Position numbers and translations under genes: made by a program. Shown piece by piece: positions 32,908 to 42,287 of a DNA stretch of 64,000 nucleotides (positions are counted from its first letter, which is position 1; each line of letters begins with the position of its first letter). Under the pieces are notes generated by a model. That model did no database searches and was not told the DNA's origin. It saw only the letters and a program-made list of their open reading frames with translations. Origin of the DNA: Hyphomicrobiales bacterium (GTDB taxonomy: Bacteria; Pseudomonadota; Alphaproteobacteria; Rhizobiales; Rhizobiaceae); NCBI GenBank assembly GCA_900469965.1, contig UBZP01000018.1, forward strand, positions 1 to 64,000, given 5' to 3'.

Positions 32908-33891
32908 ATGCATGTAATGGTGATTGGTGCGGCAGGCATGGTCGGCCGCAAACTGGTAGAGGCGATGGCGGCCGATGCGGCGGCGGTCGGGGCGGAGGTG
33001 GACCGGCTGACGCTGGTCGACGTCATCGAGCCCGCGGTCCCCGCGGCGTTCTCCGGCGTCGGCACGGCGCTTGCCGCCGACCTTTCGGAGCCGGGCGAGG
33101 CGACGCGGCTGGCCGCCACGCGCCCCGACCTGATCTTCCATCTCGCCGCCATCGTGTCCGGCGAGGCGGAAGCCGATTTCGACAAGGGCTACCGGGTCAA
33201 TCTCGACGGCACGCGGGCGCTGTTCGAGGCGATCAGGCACGAGGGCCTGCGCGCGCCCTATAGCCCGCGGATGATCTTCGCCTCGTCGATCGCCGTCTTC
33301 GGCGAGCCCTTCCCGGAGAAGATCGGCGACGAGTTCTTCACCACGCCGCTGACGAGCTACGGCACGCAGAAGGCGATCTGCGAGCTCCTGCTCGCGGACT
33401 ATTCGCGCCGCGGCATCTTCGACGGCGTCGGCATCCGCCTGCCGACCATCTGCATCCGCCCCGGCACGCCGAACAAGGCGGCGTCCGGCTTCTTCTCCAA
33501 CATCCTGCGCGAACCCTTGTCCGGCAAGGAGGCCGTGCTTCCGGTCGACGAGAGCGTGCGCCACTGGTTTGCAAGTCCGCGGTCGGCGGTCGGCTTCTTC
33601 CTGCATGCGGCGCGGATGGATACGTCCGCGATCGGTCCCCGCCGCAACCTGACGATGCCGGGGCTCTCCGCGCTGGTCGGCGAGGAGATCGAGGCGCTGA
33701 GGCGGGTCGCCGGAGAGCGGGCGGTCAAGCTGATCCGTCGCGAGCCCGACCCGGTCATCCGCCGGATCGTCTCCGGCTGGGCGACCGACTTCGACGCCAG
33801 GCGCGCCCGCGCACTCGGGTTTACGGCGGAGACGACCTTCGACGAGATCATCAGGATCCATATCGAAGACGAACTGGGAGGAAAGATCTGA
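32908..33891 (+). CDS. denD: D-erythronate dehydrogenase (extended SDR family)
   Basis: A 327-residue NAD-dependent epimerase/dehydratase-fold protein. GAAGMVGRK (8-16) is the Rossmann loop; FASSIAVFG and [12 protein letters not shown] carry the Ser and Tyr-x3-Lys catalytic residues. DenD oxidises D-erythronate to 2-oxo-tetronate, which OtnI, OtnK and OtnC encoded nearby would finish. Sequence alone would allow another sugar-acid or uronate dehydrogenase. TGATG overlap couples it to the next SDR gene. Confidence 0.83.
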   Translation: MHVMVIGAAGMVGRKLVEAMAADAAAVGAEVDRLTLVDVIEPAVPAAFSGVGTALAADLSEPGEATRLAATRPDLIFHLAAIVSGEAEADFDKGYRVNLDGTRALFEAIRHEGLRAPYSPRMIFASSIAVFGEPFPEKIGDEFFTTPLTSYGTQKAICELLLADYSRRGIFDGVGIRLPTICIRPGTPNKAASGFFSNILREPLSGKEAVLPVDESVRHWFASPRSAVGFFLHAARMDTSAIGPRRNLTMPGLSALVGEEIEALRRVAGERAVKLIRREPDPVIRRIVSGWATDFDARRARALGFTAETTFDEIIRIHIEDELGGKI

Positions 33892-34667
33892 TGGCGCGCA
33901 GGGATGAGACGGGCAAGGGCCGGATCGCGCTCGTCACAGGCGGCGGCACCGGGGTCGGGCGCGGCATGGCCGAAGCGCTCGCCGCCGAGGGCTATGTCGT
34001 CGTCATCACCGGCCGTCGCGCGGACGTGCTGGAGGCGGCGGCCGCCGACATTGCCAGGCAGACCGGTGCGACGGTGCGGGCGGTCCCCTGCGACATCGGC
34101 GATCCCGCCCAGGTCGCAAGCCTGTTCGAGACGGTGCGCGGCGCATTCGGCCGGCTCGACCTTCTCGTCAACAATGCCGGCTCCAACGCGCCGGCGATCC
34201 CGATGGAGGAGCTGACGTTCGAGCAGTGGAACAACGTCGTGTCCGCCAACCTGACCGGCGCCTTCCTTTGCACGCAGCAGGCGCTGAAACTGATGAAGAC
34301 GCAGGTGCCGCGCGGCGGGCGGATCATCAACAACGGCTCGATTTCGGCCACTACGCCGCGGCCGCACTCCGCACCCTATACCGCGACCAAGCACGCGATC
34401 ACCGGGCTGACGAAATCCACCGCGCTCGACGGCCGGCCGTTCGACATCGCCTGCGGCCAGATCGACATCGGCAATGCCGCGACGAACATGACGGCGCGGA
34501 TGAGCTCGGGCGTGCTCCAGGCGAACGGCGAGGTCGCGACGGAGCCGACGATCGCCGTCGAGCACATCGCCGACGCCGTCGTCTACATGGCGAGCCTGCC
34601 GCTGGAGGCCAACGTGCTGACCATGACGGTGATGGCGACGAAGATGCCGCTGGTCGGCCGCGGCTAG
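33891..34667 (+). CDS. Short-chain dehydrogenase/reductase
   Basis: A 258-residue classical [13 protein letters not shown] coenzyme loop, NNAGS, catalytic Ser in NNGSIS and YTATKHA (Tyr-x3-Lys). The C-terminal half ([15 protein letters not shown]) is unlike common FabG proteins, and related SDRs are found in sugar-acid clusters. Substrate unknown; an aldonate or ketose from the adjacent transporter is likely. Start overlaps the denD stop. Confidence 0.88.
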   Translation: MARRDETGKGRIALVTGGGTGVGRGMAEALAAEGYVVVITGRRADVLEAAAADIARQTGATVRAVPCDIGDPAQVASLFETVRGAFGRLDLLVNNAGSNAPAIPMEELTFEQWNNVVSANLTGAFLCTQQALKLMKTQVPRGGRIINNGSISATTPRPHSAPYTATKHAITGLTKSTALDGRPFDIACGQIDIGNAATNMTARMSSGVLQANGEVATEPTIAVEHIADAVVYMASLPLEANVLTMTVMATKMPLVGRG

Positions 34668-34704
34668 CGGCCACCGGCAAAGGACGCGTCCCGGCGCGGC
34701 GACA

Positions 34705-34725
34705 GGCGGCCCGAGGCGGGCCGCC
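34705..34725 (+). other. Perfect 9-base-pair intercistronic stem-loop
   Basis: GGCGGCCCG (34705-34713) pairs with CGGGCCGCC (34717-34725) around a 3-base loop, between the SDR gene and the ABC ATPase gene. No T run follows, so it is more likely an RNA-stability or attenuation element than a terminator. Confidence 0.55.
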
Positions 34726-34768
34726 GCCGTGGCCGGGGAAGAGGAACAACGTTCTGGGAGGAACGCAG

Positions 34769-35836
34769 ATGGCAGGTGTCGACTTCGTCGATGTGAAAAA
34801 ATCGTTTGGTGCCTTTCCGGTCATCAAGGGCGTCGACATACAGATCGAGGACGGCGAATTCGTCATCCTGGTCGGTCCTTCCGGTTGCGGGAAGTCGACG
34901 CTTTTGCGGATGCTCGCGGGGCTGGAGAACATCACCGCCGGCGAGATCCGCATCGGCGGACGCACCGTCAACGCGCTGCCGCCGAAGGATCGCGACATCG
35001 CCATGGTGTTCCAGAACTATGCGCTCTACCCGCATATGACGGTCGCCGACAACATGGCGTTCTCGCTGATGCTGAACGGCTCGGCGAAGGCCGAGATCGA
35101 CAAGCGCGTCAATGCGGCGGCCGAGATCCTGGGCCTGACCAAGCTGCTCGACCGCTTCCCCCGCCAGCTCTCCGGCGGGCAGCGCCAGCGCGTCGCGATG
35201 GGGCGGGCGATCGTGCGCGATCCGCAGGTGTTCCTCTTCGACGAACCGCTGTCGAACCTCGACGCCAAGCTGCGCGTGGCCATGCGGGCCGAGATCAAGG
35301 AGCTGCACCAGCGGCTGAAGACGACGACCGTCTACGTCACCCACGACCAGATCGAGGCTATGACCATGGCCGACAAGATCGTCGTCATGCACGACGGCGT
35401 CGTCGAGCAGATCGGCGCGCCGCTCGAGCTCTATGACCGTCCGGCGAACCTCTTCGTCGCGGGCTTCATCGGATCGCCGGCGATGAACATGATCAAGGGC
35501 CGCCTCGATGCGAGCGATCCGACCCGCTTCGTCGCAACCGACGGCACCGCCCTGCCGGTCAGCCGGCCGCCCGCGGCGGCGAAGGGCCGCGACCTCATCT
35601 ACGGCCTGCGCCCCGAATACATGGCGCTGGCCGGCGAGGGGCTGCCGGCCGAGGTCGTGGTCATCGAGCCGACCGGCTACGAGACGCAGATGATCGTGCG
35701 CCTCGGCGGCACCGAGGTGACCTGCGTGTTCCGCGAGCGCGTCGACGTCCGCCCCGGCGAGACCATCCACCTGAAGATCGATGCCGAGCACGTGCATCTC
35801 TTCGATGTCGAGAGCGGCCGCCGGCTGTTCGACTGA
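34769..35836 (+). CDS. Sugar ABC transporter ATP-binding protein (UgpC/MalK family)
   Basis: A 355-residue CUT1-family ATPase: Walker [10 protein letters not shown] (about 37-45), LSGGQRQR signature, Walker [13 protein letters not shown], switch His in THDQIEAM, and a C-terminal OB-fold (TOBE) domain with the LRPEYM block. The start follows GGGAGGAACG. It precedes the binding protein and two permeases, an inverted order compared with many CUT1 operons, and lies 101 bases after the SDR gene. Substrate probably a polyol, aldonate or glycoside linked to tetronate metabolism. Confidence 0.94.
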   Translation: MAGVDFVDVKKSFGAFPVIKGVDIQIEDGEFVILVGPSGCGKSTLLRMLAGLENITAGEIRIGGRTVNALPPKDRDIAMVFQNYALYPHMTVADNMAFSLMLNGSAKAEIDKRVNAAAEILGLTKLLDRFPRQLSGGQRQRVAMGRAIVRDPQVFLFDEPLSNLDAKLRVAMRAEIKELHQRLKTTTVYVTHDQIEAMTMADKIVVMHDGVVEQIGAPLELYDRPANLFVAGFIGSPAMNMIKGRLDASDPTRFVATDGTALPVSRPPAAAKGRDLIYGLRPEYMALAGEGLPAEVVVIEPTGYETQMIVRLGGTEVTCVFRERVDVRPGETIHLKIDAEHVHLFDVESGRRLFD

Positions 35837-35848
35837 ATACTGTCGCGG

Positions 35849-35885
35849 ACGGCGTGGGCGAGGGAGAGGAGCCCTGCCACGCCGT
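35849..35885 (+). other. Intercistronic stem-loop before the binding-protein gene
   Basis: ACGGCGTGG (35849-35857) pairs perfectly with CCACGCCGT (35877-35885) across a 19-base loop, in the 159-base gap between ATPase and binding-protein genes. Not followed by a T run. Confidence 0.5.
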
Positions 35886-35995
35886 CGCCCGACGGGTGTT
35901 TCCGGCGATGCCGGGAGCCGATGCCGCAGCATTCGCCACACGGGACGGCGGATGCCGGAAACCGATGTTCCCGTAATTTTCGAGGAGGAGCTTTC

Positions 35996-37303
35996 ATGAC
36001 GTTCAAGAGACGTGATTTTCTTGCAGCATCTGCCGCAGTCGCGGGCATTGCCGGTCTCGGCATCCGCCCGTCGTTCGCCCAGACCGCGGAACCCGTGTAC
36101 AAGCCCGAGGAAGGCGCCAGCCTCAGGCTTCTGCGCTGGACGCCCTTCGTCAAGGGCGACGAGGACGCCTGGCTCGCCAATACGGCGAAGTTCACCGAGG
36201 CGACCGGCGTCGAAGTCCGCATCGACAAGGAGAGCTGGGAGGACATCCGTCCGAAGGCCGCCGTCGCTGCGAACGTCGGCTCCGGCCCGGACATGGTGAT
36301 GTGCTGGTTCGACGATGCGCACCAGTATCCCGACAAGCTCGTCGACATGACCGAACTCGCCACCTATCTCGGCGGCAAGTACGGCGGCTGGTATGACGGC
36401 ATGAAGGGCTATGCCACGCGCGACGACAAGTTCATCGCCATCCCGCTGACGGCGATCGGCAACGCCGTCGTCTATCGCGACAGCCACATGAAGGCCGCCG
36501 GCTTCAGCGAGTTCCCGAAGGACACCGACGGCTTCCTCGAGCTGTGCAAGGCGATGAAGGCCAAGGGCACGCCGGCCGGCTTCCCGCACGGCAAGGCGGT
36601 CGGTGACGGCAACAACTATGCGCACTGGCTGCTGTGGAGCCATGGCGGCAAGATGGTCGACGAAAGCGGCGCGGTCACCATCAACAGCCCGGAGACCCTG
36701 AAGGCGATCAACTATGCCAAGGCGCTCTACGAGACCTTCATCCCCGGAACCGAAAGCTGGCAGGACATCAACAACAACCGCGCGTTCCTCGCCGGGCAGG
36801 TGTCGCTGATCGCCAACGGCGTCTCGGTCTACTATGCGGCCATGAAGGACCCGGCGCTCGCCGAGATCGCCGCCGACATCCGCACCACCAACTTCCCGAT
36901 CGGCCCGGTCGGCCAGAGCGTGGAACTGCACCAGACCAGCTCGCTGCTCCTGTTCAGCCACACCAAGTATCCGGAAGCGGCCAAGGCCTACATCAAGTTC
37001 ATGATGGAAGCCGACCAGATGAACGCCTGGATCCAGAGCGCGAGCGGCTATTGCTGCCAGCCGCTCAAGGCCTTCGCCGACAATCCGGTGTGGACGTCCT
37101 CGCCGATCCTTGCGCCCTATGCCAAGGCCTCCGAGACGCTGCGTCCGAACGGCTATGCCGGCCCGCTCGGCTATGCGTCCGCCGGCACCATGGCCGACTA
37201 CGTGCTGGTCGACATGTTCGCCGCGGCCGTCACCGGGCAGATGACGCCGGAAGAAGCCATGGTCGAGGCGGAGCGCCGGGCCAACCGCTACTATCGCGTC
37301 TGA
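35996..37303 (+). CDS. Sugar ABC transporter, extracellular solute-binding protein (family 1)
   Basis: A 435-residue CUT1-type binding protein. The N-terminus KRRDFLAASAAVAG is a twin-arginine signal with cleavage after FAQ (about 31). The mature protein shows the family's SGPDMVMCWFDD and FIAIPLTAIGNAVVYR blocks. AGGAGGAG precedes the ATG. It is framed by stem-loops on both sides, which may give it a higher expression than the membrane components. Confidence 0.94.
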   Translation: MTFKRRDFLAASAAVAGIAGLGIRPSFAQTAEPVYKPEEGASLRLLRWTPFVKGDEDAWLANTAKFTEATGVEVRIDKESWEDIRPKAAVAANVGSGPDMVMCWFDDAHQYPDKLVDMTELATYLGGKYGGWYDGMKGYATRDDKFIAIPLTAIGNAVVYRDSHMKAAGFSEFPKDTDGFLELCKAMKAKGTPAGFPHGKAVGDGNNYAHWLLWSHGGKMVDESGAVTINSPETLKAINYAKALYETFIPGTESWQDINNNRAFLAGQVSLIANGVSVYYAAMKDPALAEIAADIRTTNFPIGPVGQSVELHQTSSLLLFSHTKYPEAAKAYIKFMMEADQMNAWIQSASGYCCQPLKAFADNPVWTSSPILAPYAKASETLRPNGYAGPLGYASAGTMADYVLVDMFAAAVTGQMTPEEAMVEAERRANRYYRV

Positions 37304-37322
37304 GCCCTCGCAGCCTCGCAGA

Positions 37323-37354
37323 GGGAAGGCGCGGACTCTCCCCCGCGCCTTCCC
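37323..37354 (+). other. Perfect 12-base-pair stem-loop after the binding-protein gene
   Basis: GGGAAGGCGCGG (37323-37334) pairs with CCGCGCCTTCCC (37343-37354) around an 8-base loop, 20 bases after the stop. Such structures behind binding-protein genes usually protect upstream mRNA and lower readthrough to permease genes. Confidence 0.65.
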
Positions 37355-37424
37355 GGAACGCCCGTGCGGCACCTCGATGCTGCCGCCCTGAATTTCCGTG
37401 CAACCGCATCGCCGGAGACGCCCG

Positions 37425-38357
37425 ATGACGACCGTGACCACGACCCAGCCGACAGCGACCTCGGCGCCCTGGCTGCAGAACAACAACCTGCTCGGCTTCT
37501 TCTTCATGCTGCCGGCGGCTGTCTTTCTCGTCTGCTTTCTGACCTATCCGCTCGGCCTCGGCGTCTGGCTCGGCTTCACCGATACGCGCATCGGCCGCGA
37601 CGGCATCTTCATCGGGCTCGAGAACTACATCTTTCTCGCCCGCGACAAGGTGTTCTGGCTCGCGGTCTTCAACACGCTGTTCTACACGCTGATCGCCTCG
37701 ATCCTGAAGTTCGCGCTCGGGCTGTGGCTGGCGCTGCTCCTGAACGAGAACCTGCCGTTCAAATCCTTCTTCCGCGCCATCGTGCTTTTGCCCTGGGTGG
37801 TGCCGACGGTGCTTTCGGCGCTCGCCTTCTGGTGGATTTTCGACAGCCAGTTCTCGATCCTGTCCTGGTCGCTGATGCGGCTCGGGCTGATCGACGGGCC
37901 GATCAACTTCCTCGGCGACCCGACCAACGCCCGCATCTCGGTGATCGCGGCCAATGTCTGGCGCGGCATCCCCTTCGTGGCGATCTCGCTGCTCGCCGGC
38001 CTGCAGACGATCCCCGCCTCGCTGCAGGAGGCCGCCTCGCTCGACGGTGCCACCCACTGGCAGCGCTTCCGCTATGTCACGCTGCCGATGCTGACCCCCA
38101 TCATCGCCGTCGTCATGACGTTTTCGGTGCTCTTCACCTTCACCGATTTCCAGCTGATCTACGTGCTGACCAAGGGCGGGCCGGTGAACGCGACGCACCT
38201 GATGGCGACGCTGTCGTTCCAGCGCGGCATTCCGGGCGGGCAGCTCGGCGAAGGCGCGGCGATCGCGGTCGCCATGATCCCCTTCCTGCTCGCCGCCATC
38301 ATGTTCAGCTTCTTCGGTCTGCAGCGCCGCAAATGGCAGCAGGGCGGCCAGGATTGA
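37425..38357 (+). CDS. Sugar ABC transporter permease (MalF/UgpA type)
   Basis: A 310-residue permease with six membrane segments. The EAA loop reads EAASLDGATHWQRFRYVTLPML, with the conserved Gly. The start MTTVTTTQ at 37425 follows CGGAGACGCC; an upstream in-frame ATG adds nine basic residues and lacks a ribosome site. Forms a heterodimer with the next permease. Confidence 0.93.
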   Translation: MTTVTTTQPTATSAPWLQNNNLLGFFFMLPAAVFLVCFLTYPLGLGVWLGFTDTRIGRDGIFIGLENYIFLARDKVFWLAVFNTLFYTLIASILKFALGLWLALLLNENLPFKSFFRAIVLLPWVVPTVLSALAFWWIFDSQFSILSWSLMRLGLIDGPINFLGDPTNARISVIAANVWRGIPFVAISLLAGLQTIPASLQEAASLDGATHWQRFRYVTLPMLTPIIAVVMTFSVLFTFTDFQLIYVLTKGGPVNATHLMATLSFQRGIPGGQLGEGAAIAVAMIPFLLAAIMFSFFGLQRRKWQQGGQD

Positions 38358-38370
38358 TTGGAGAATGACG

Positions 38371-39270
38371 ATGACCTCGACCACAAAGATCCAGCCGGAC
38401 GTCCTGACCGACAATGCCGAAGGGATGAGCTACCTGAACCGCCTGCCGCGGCGGGTGATGGTGCTCTACCTGCCGATGGCCGTGTTCGTCTTCGTGCTTC
38501 TGTTCCCGTTCTACTGGATGGCGATCACCGCCATCAAGCCGAACGCCCAGCTGACGGACTACAACAACTACAGCCCCTTCTGGGTGGTCGCGCCGACGCT
38601 GGACCACATCAAGTACCTGCTGTTCGAGACCTCCTATCCGGGCTGGCTGTGGAACACGATGCTGGTAGCCGTCTGCTCGACCTTCCTGTCGCTCGCCGCC
38701 TCCGTCTTCGGGGCCTATGCGATCGAGCGCGTGCGCTTCACCGGGTCGCGGCCGGTCGGGCTGATGATCTTCCTCGCCTATCTGGTGCCGCCGTCGATCC
38801 TGTTCATCCCGCTCGCCTTCATCGTCTTCAAGCTCGGCATGTACGATTCGAAGCTGGCGCTGATCTTCACCTATCCGACGTTCCTCATTCCCTTCTGCAC
38901 CTGGCTCCTGATGGGCTATTTCCGCTCGATCCCGTTCGAGCTGGAGGAGAGCGCGCTGGTCGATGGGGCGACGCGCTGGCAGATCCTGATCCGGATCATC
39001 CTGCCGCTCGCCGTGCCGGGCCTGATCTCGGCCGGCATCTTCGCCTTCACGCTGTCGTGGAACGAGTTCATCTATGCGCTGACCTTCATCCAGTCGTCGG
39101 AGAACAAGACGGTGCCGGTCGGGGTGCTGACGGAGCTGGTGCGCGGCGACGTCTTCGAATGGGGATCGCTGATGGCGGGGGCGCTGTTCGGTTCGCTGCC
39201 GGTCGTGATCCTCTACTCCTTCTTCGTGGACTACTACGTGTCGTCGATGACAGGCGCGGTGAAGGAATAG
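38371..39270 (+). CDS. Sugar ABC transporter permease (MalG/UgpE type)
   Basis: A 299-residue permease with six membrane segments and an EAA-type loop (ESALVDGATRWQILIRI). ATG at 38371 is 7 bases after GGAG; the ATG at 38365 is too close to it. Last member of the ABC operon and 42 bases ahead of an SDR gene that may be cotranscribed. Confidence 0.93.
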   Translation: MTSTTKIQPDVLTDNAEGMSYLNRLPRRVMVLYLPMAVFVFVLLFPFYWMAITAIKPNAQLTDYNNYSPFWVVAPTLDHIKYLLFETSYPGWLWNTMLVAVCSTFLSLAASVFGAYAIERVRFTGSRPVGLMIFLAYLVPPSILFIPLAFIVFKLGMYDSKLALIFTYPTFLIPFCTWLLMGYFRSIPFELEESALVDGATRWQILIRIILPLAVPGLISAGIFAFTLSWNEFIYALTFIQSSENKTVPVGVLTELVRGDVFEWGSLMAGALFGSLPVVILYSFFVDYYVSSMTGAVKE

Positions 39271-39312
39271 CGGCGTCACCTTTCAGCACTTCTTTTCAGG
39301 GATGGATTTGCG

Positions 39313-40059
39313 ATGAATAACTTTGACCTTTCGGGCCAGCACGCCGTCATCACCGGCGGCGCCCAGGGGCTCGGCTTTGCCATGGCCAGGCGCATGGTCG
39401 CCTCGGGGGCAGGTGTGACGCTCTGGGACATGGACGGCGCGCTCCTGGAAAGAGCGCGTGCCGAACTCGGTCCGCAGGCACGGACAGTCACGGTGGACGT
39501 GACCGACTGGGCCATGGTCGAAAGGGCCACGACGGAGACGGAGGCTGCGGGCGGTCCGATCTCGATCGTCGTCAACTCGGCCGGCATCGCCGGACCGGCG
39601 GCGCCGCTCGACACCTACGACATCGCCACCTGGAAGAAGATCATCGACGTCAACCTGCACGGCACGTTCCACGTCTGCCGCGCGATCGTTCCGGGCATGA
39701 AGGCGCGCAACTACGGGCGGATCGTCAACATTGCCTCGATCGCAGGCAAGGAGGGCAATCCGAACGCGTCCGCCTACTCGGCCTCGAAGGCCGCGGTGAT
39801 CGGCATGACGAAATCGCTCGGCAAGGAACTCGCCGCCTTCGACATCGCCGTCAACTGCATCACCCCGGCCACGGCCGAGACCCGCATCCTCGAGCAGCTG
39901 ACGCCGGAATTCATCGAGTACATGCGCTCACGCATCCCGCGCGGCCGGTTCCTCGAGGTCGAGGAGGCGGCCTCCATGGTCGCCTGGCTGGTGTCGAAGG
40001 AGAACAGCTTCACCACCGCCGCGGTGTTCGACCTGTCCGGCGGACGCGCCACCTATTGA
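39313..40059 (+). CDS. Short-chain dehydrogenase/reductase (FabG-like)
   Basis: A 248-residue classical SDR: TGGAQGLGFA, NSAGIAG, catalytic Ser in NIASIAGKEG and Tyr-x3-Lys in AYSASKAAV. The PDATAETRIL-like region reads CITPATAETRILEQL. The family includes 2-keto-3-deoxy-L-fuconate and gluconate dehydrogenases, which suits a sugar-acid cluster. AGGGA before the ATG. Ends 33 bases from a convergent gene. Confidence 0.9.
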   Translation: MNNFDLSGQHAVITGGAQGLGFAMARRMVASGAGVTLWDMDGALLERARAELGPQARTVTVDVTDWAMVERATTETEAAGGPISIVVNSAGIAGPAAPLDTYDIATWKKIIDVNLHGTFHVCRAIVPGMKARNYGRIVNIASIAGKEGNPNASAYSASKAAVIGMTKSLGKELAAFDIAVNCITPATAETRILEQLTPEFIEYMRSRIPRGRFLEVEEAASMVAWLVSKENSFTTAAVFDLSGGRATY

Positions 40060-40092
40060 GGGCGGGACGCTGTGGCCGCCCGCGCTGGCTGC

Positions 40093-40551
40093 TCAGGCCA
40101 GCCGGGCGATGACGCCGACGGCGATGACGGCGGCGCCGAAGACGTCGGTCGCCATGGCGATGTTCTCCGCCTTCGAGCGGTCGGCGTTCATGGCGTGCTT
40201 GATCCCGTCGAGCCCGAGATAGAGCCCGCCGGTGATGCCCGCGGGGACGAGCCAGGCCGGTTCCAGGAGCGTCAGCACGCCGACGAGGCCCATGGCGAGG
40301 TTACCGAAGCCGATCTCGGTGACGAGCTTCTCGGCCTGCGGATCCTCGATCCGGAAGATCTTCGTCGCCGTGTACGAGGGCTGCGCGACCTGCCGGATGC
40401 CGGCCAGCAGCAGGCGGACGCCGACGATCCAGAAGACGAACCACTTGCCGACCAGAAAGAGCAGCGTGGCGTCGCCGCCCGACGCCTGCTCGATCAGGAT
40501 CGAAACGACCGGCAGCACGACCATCAGCGTCAGGAGCATCAGCAGGTACAT
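40093..40551 (-). CDS. Small integral membrane protein (unknown)
   Basis: A 152-residue protein with four likely membrane segments (about 1-20, 28-50, 85-105 and 130-150) and a conserved-looking cytoplasmic stretch YTATKIFRIEDPQAEKLVTEIGFGNLAMG. The start at 40551 has GAGGTGA upstream. It resembles the small DUF-type four-helix membrane proteins common in proteobacteria; no function is recognised. It stands alone between two convergent or tandem units. Confidence 0.75.
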   Translation of the reverse strand: MYLLMLLTLMVVLPVVSILIEQASGGDATLLFLVGKWFVFWIVGVRLLLAGIRQVAQPSYTATKIFRIEDPQAEKLVTEIGFGNLAMGLVGVLTLLEPAWLVPAGITGGLYLGLDGIKHAMNADRSKAENIAMATDVFGAAVIAVGVIARLA

Positions 40552-40677
40552 CGTCACCTCGCTATCGCATCGTTTTTTGCCATCATAGGCTGTAGCCGCC
40601 GGACTGCCAATCCGCATCGTGGCAGACGTGCTTCAGCCATCCGGTCGAGGCTCCGGGGACGGCGCCCTGCCTTCGGT

Positions 40678-41532
40678 TCAACCCAGCTCCAGCGTCGTCA
40701 CCGCGAAAATCCCGGCGGTGTCGATCGCGGGCGGCGTGCCGCGGTACATGCGGGCGGTGACGAAGCCCTTCTGCAGCCCGGCGTCCGCAAGGCGGTCGGA
40801 GAACCGCGCGGCCGTCTCCGGCACGTCGAGATGGACCGGCTCGTCGCCGCATGCGGCCGTCAGTGCGGACAGCAGCGCGCTCGCCCCTTCCGTCTCCTCC
40901 GCAAAGAGCGGCCCGACCTTGAAGCCTTCGCGGCAACGCCGGGCGACGCCGTAGCCGCGCAGGATGCCGTCACGCAACAGCACGCGGACGATCCGCGGAC
41001 CTTCCAGCCACCGGATCAGGAAGGCCGGACGCGGGGCGGGGAAGAAACGGCGGTCGAAAGTCGCGATCGCCGCGAGAAGGTCGGGCGTCGCCGCGACGAT
41101 GTCGCCGGCGTCCTGCCCGGCCACCATTGCCTGTCCCGGCCGGCCGCTCCAGCGCCAGGTTTCGTAGCGGGCACGGAAGCCCATCCCGGCATAGTTCGCC
41201 TGCTGCTCGGGCACGCCGTCGAGACCGATCGTGCGGCCCTGAAGGTGCTGCATGCCGGCGTCCCACACCAGCCTCCCATAGCCGCGGCCGCGGCAGTCCG
41301 GCCGGCAGATGTAGAGGCCGATGAAGCCGAAGTCGTCGCCATAGCCAACGGCGGAGATCCCCGCCACCATCGCGCCGTCGACGAAGGCGCCGATGAAGCC
41401 GCCGGGATCGGCGGCGTGGAAGGCCGGCGCATCGTCGCGGCCGGGGTTCCAGCCTTCGCCGGCGGCCCAGTCGACCAGTTGGCCGGTTTCCGCCAGCGTC
41501 AATGTCCGGATGACGGGTGTCGCTTCGCTCAT
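40678..41532 (-). CDS. GNAT-family N-acetyltransferase with a second C-terminal acetyltransferase-like domain
   Basis: A 284-residue protein. The N-terminal half is GNAT-like (YICRPDCRGRGYGRLVWDAG carries the R-G-x-G-x-G/A acetyl-CoA loop, about 76-95). The C-terminal half (about 150-284, RWLEGPRIVRVLLRDG ... EPVHLDVPETA) looks like a GNAT-related second domain. The acceptor is unknown. Its ATG overlaps the TGA of the racemase gene, so it is made with it. Confidence 0.85.
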   Translation of the reverse strand: MSEATPVIRTLTLAETGQLVDWAAGEGWNPGRDDAPAFHAADPGGFIGAFVDGAMVAGISAVGYGDDFGFIGLYICRPDCRGRGYGRLVWDAGMQHLQGRTIGLDGVPEQQANYAGMGFRARYETWRWSGRPGQAMVAGQDAGDIVAATPDLLAAIATFDRRFFPAPRPAFLIRWLEGPRIVRVLLRDGILRGYGVARRCREGFKVGPLFAEETEGASALLSALTAACGDEPVHLDVPETAARFSDRLADAGLQKGFVTARMYRGTPPAIDTAGIFAVTTLELG

Positions 41533-42275
41533 GCCGACAGGATGGTCTGCGGGGCGAAACTTTCAAGAGGACCGTGGTAGGGTTTCGTCACCGGCGTCGC
41601 ATAGGGGCCGCGCTTGGCGGTGCGCAGGCCGAGCGCCACCAGCGCTTCGGCCTGCTTGACGGCGGCGGCGACGCCGTCGACGACCGGAACGCCGAATTCG
41701 ACCCGCAGGGCCGCCGTCAGGTCGGCCATGCCGGCGCAGCCGAGCACGATCGCCTCCGCCCGATCCTCGCGAAGCGCCGCGTCGATCTCGTTGCGCAGGC
41801 GGTCACGGGCATTCGATTGCGGGTCCTCCAGCGACAGCACCGGGATATCGGCGGCGCGGACGTTGCAGCGGCCGGCCATGCCGTAGCGGTGGACGAGATC
41901 GGCGATCGGCAGGCGCGACCGTTCCATGGTCGTGACGATGGTGAAGCGGCGGGCGATGAAGGATGTCGCGGCGAGTGCGGCCTCGCAGATGCCGAGCACG
42001 GGGATGGAGGCAAGGGCCCGGCAGGCGTCCAGTCCGGTATCGTCGAAGCAGGCGATGATTGCCGCATCCGCACCCTCGCGCTCGGCCTTCGCCAGTTCGA
42101 CGAGCAGGCCGGGGACGGCCAGCGCCTCGTCGTAGTAGCCCTCGATCGAGGCCGGCCCCATCGACGACGTCACCGCGACGATCTCGGTGGCCGTGGCGGC
42201 GGCGCGATGGGCCGCGTCGGCGATCGTCGCCGTCATCGACTGGGTGGTGTTGGGGTTGATGACTGCAATGCGCAT
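41529..42275 (-). CDS. Aspartate/hydantoin racemase family protein
   Basis: A 248-residue Asp/Glu/hydantoin racemase-fold protein. It begins RIAVINPNTTQSMT, the family's N-terminus, and has the two catalytic cysteines in AIIACFDD (about 75) and VLGCAGM (about 182). Members racemise hydantoins or allantoin or act on maleate-like acids. It lies in an ABC-transporter operon, 12 bases after a permease stop, so its substrate probably enters through that transporter. Followed by the overlapping GNAT gene. Confidence 0.88.
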   Translation of the reverse strand: MRIAVINPNTTQSMTATIADAAHRAAATATEIVAVTSSMGPASIEGYYDEALAVPGLLVELAKAEREGADAAIIACFDDTGLDACRALASIPVLGICEAALAATSFIARRFTIVTTMERSRLPIADLVHRYGMAGRCNVRAADIPVLSLEDPQSNARDRLRNEIDAALREDRAEAIVLGCAGMADLTAALRVEFGVPVVDGVAAAVKQAEALVALGLRTAKRGPYATPVTKPYHGPLESFAPQTILSA

Positions 42276-42287
42276 TTCGAAACGGTC

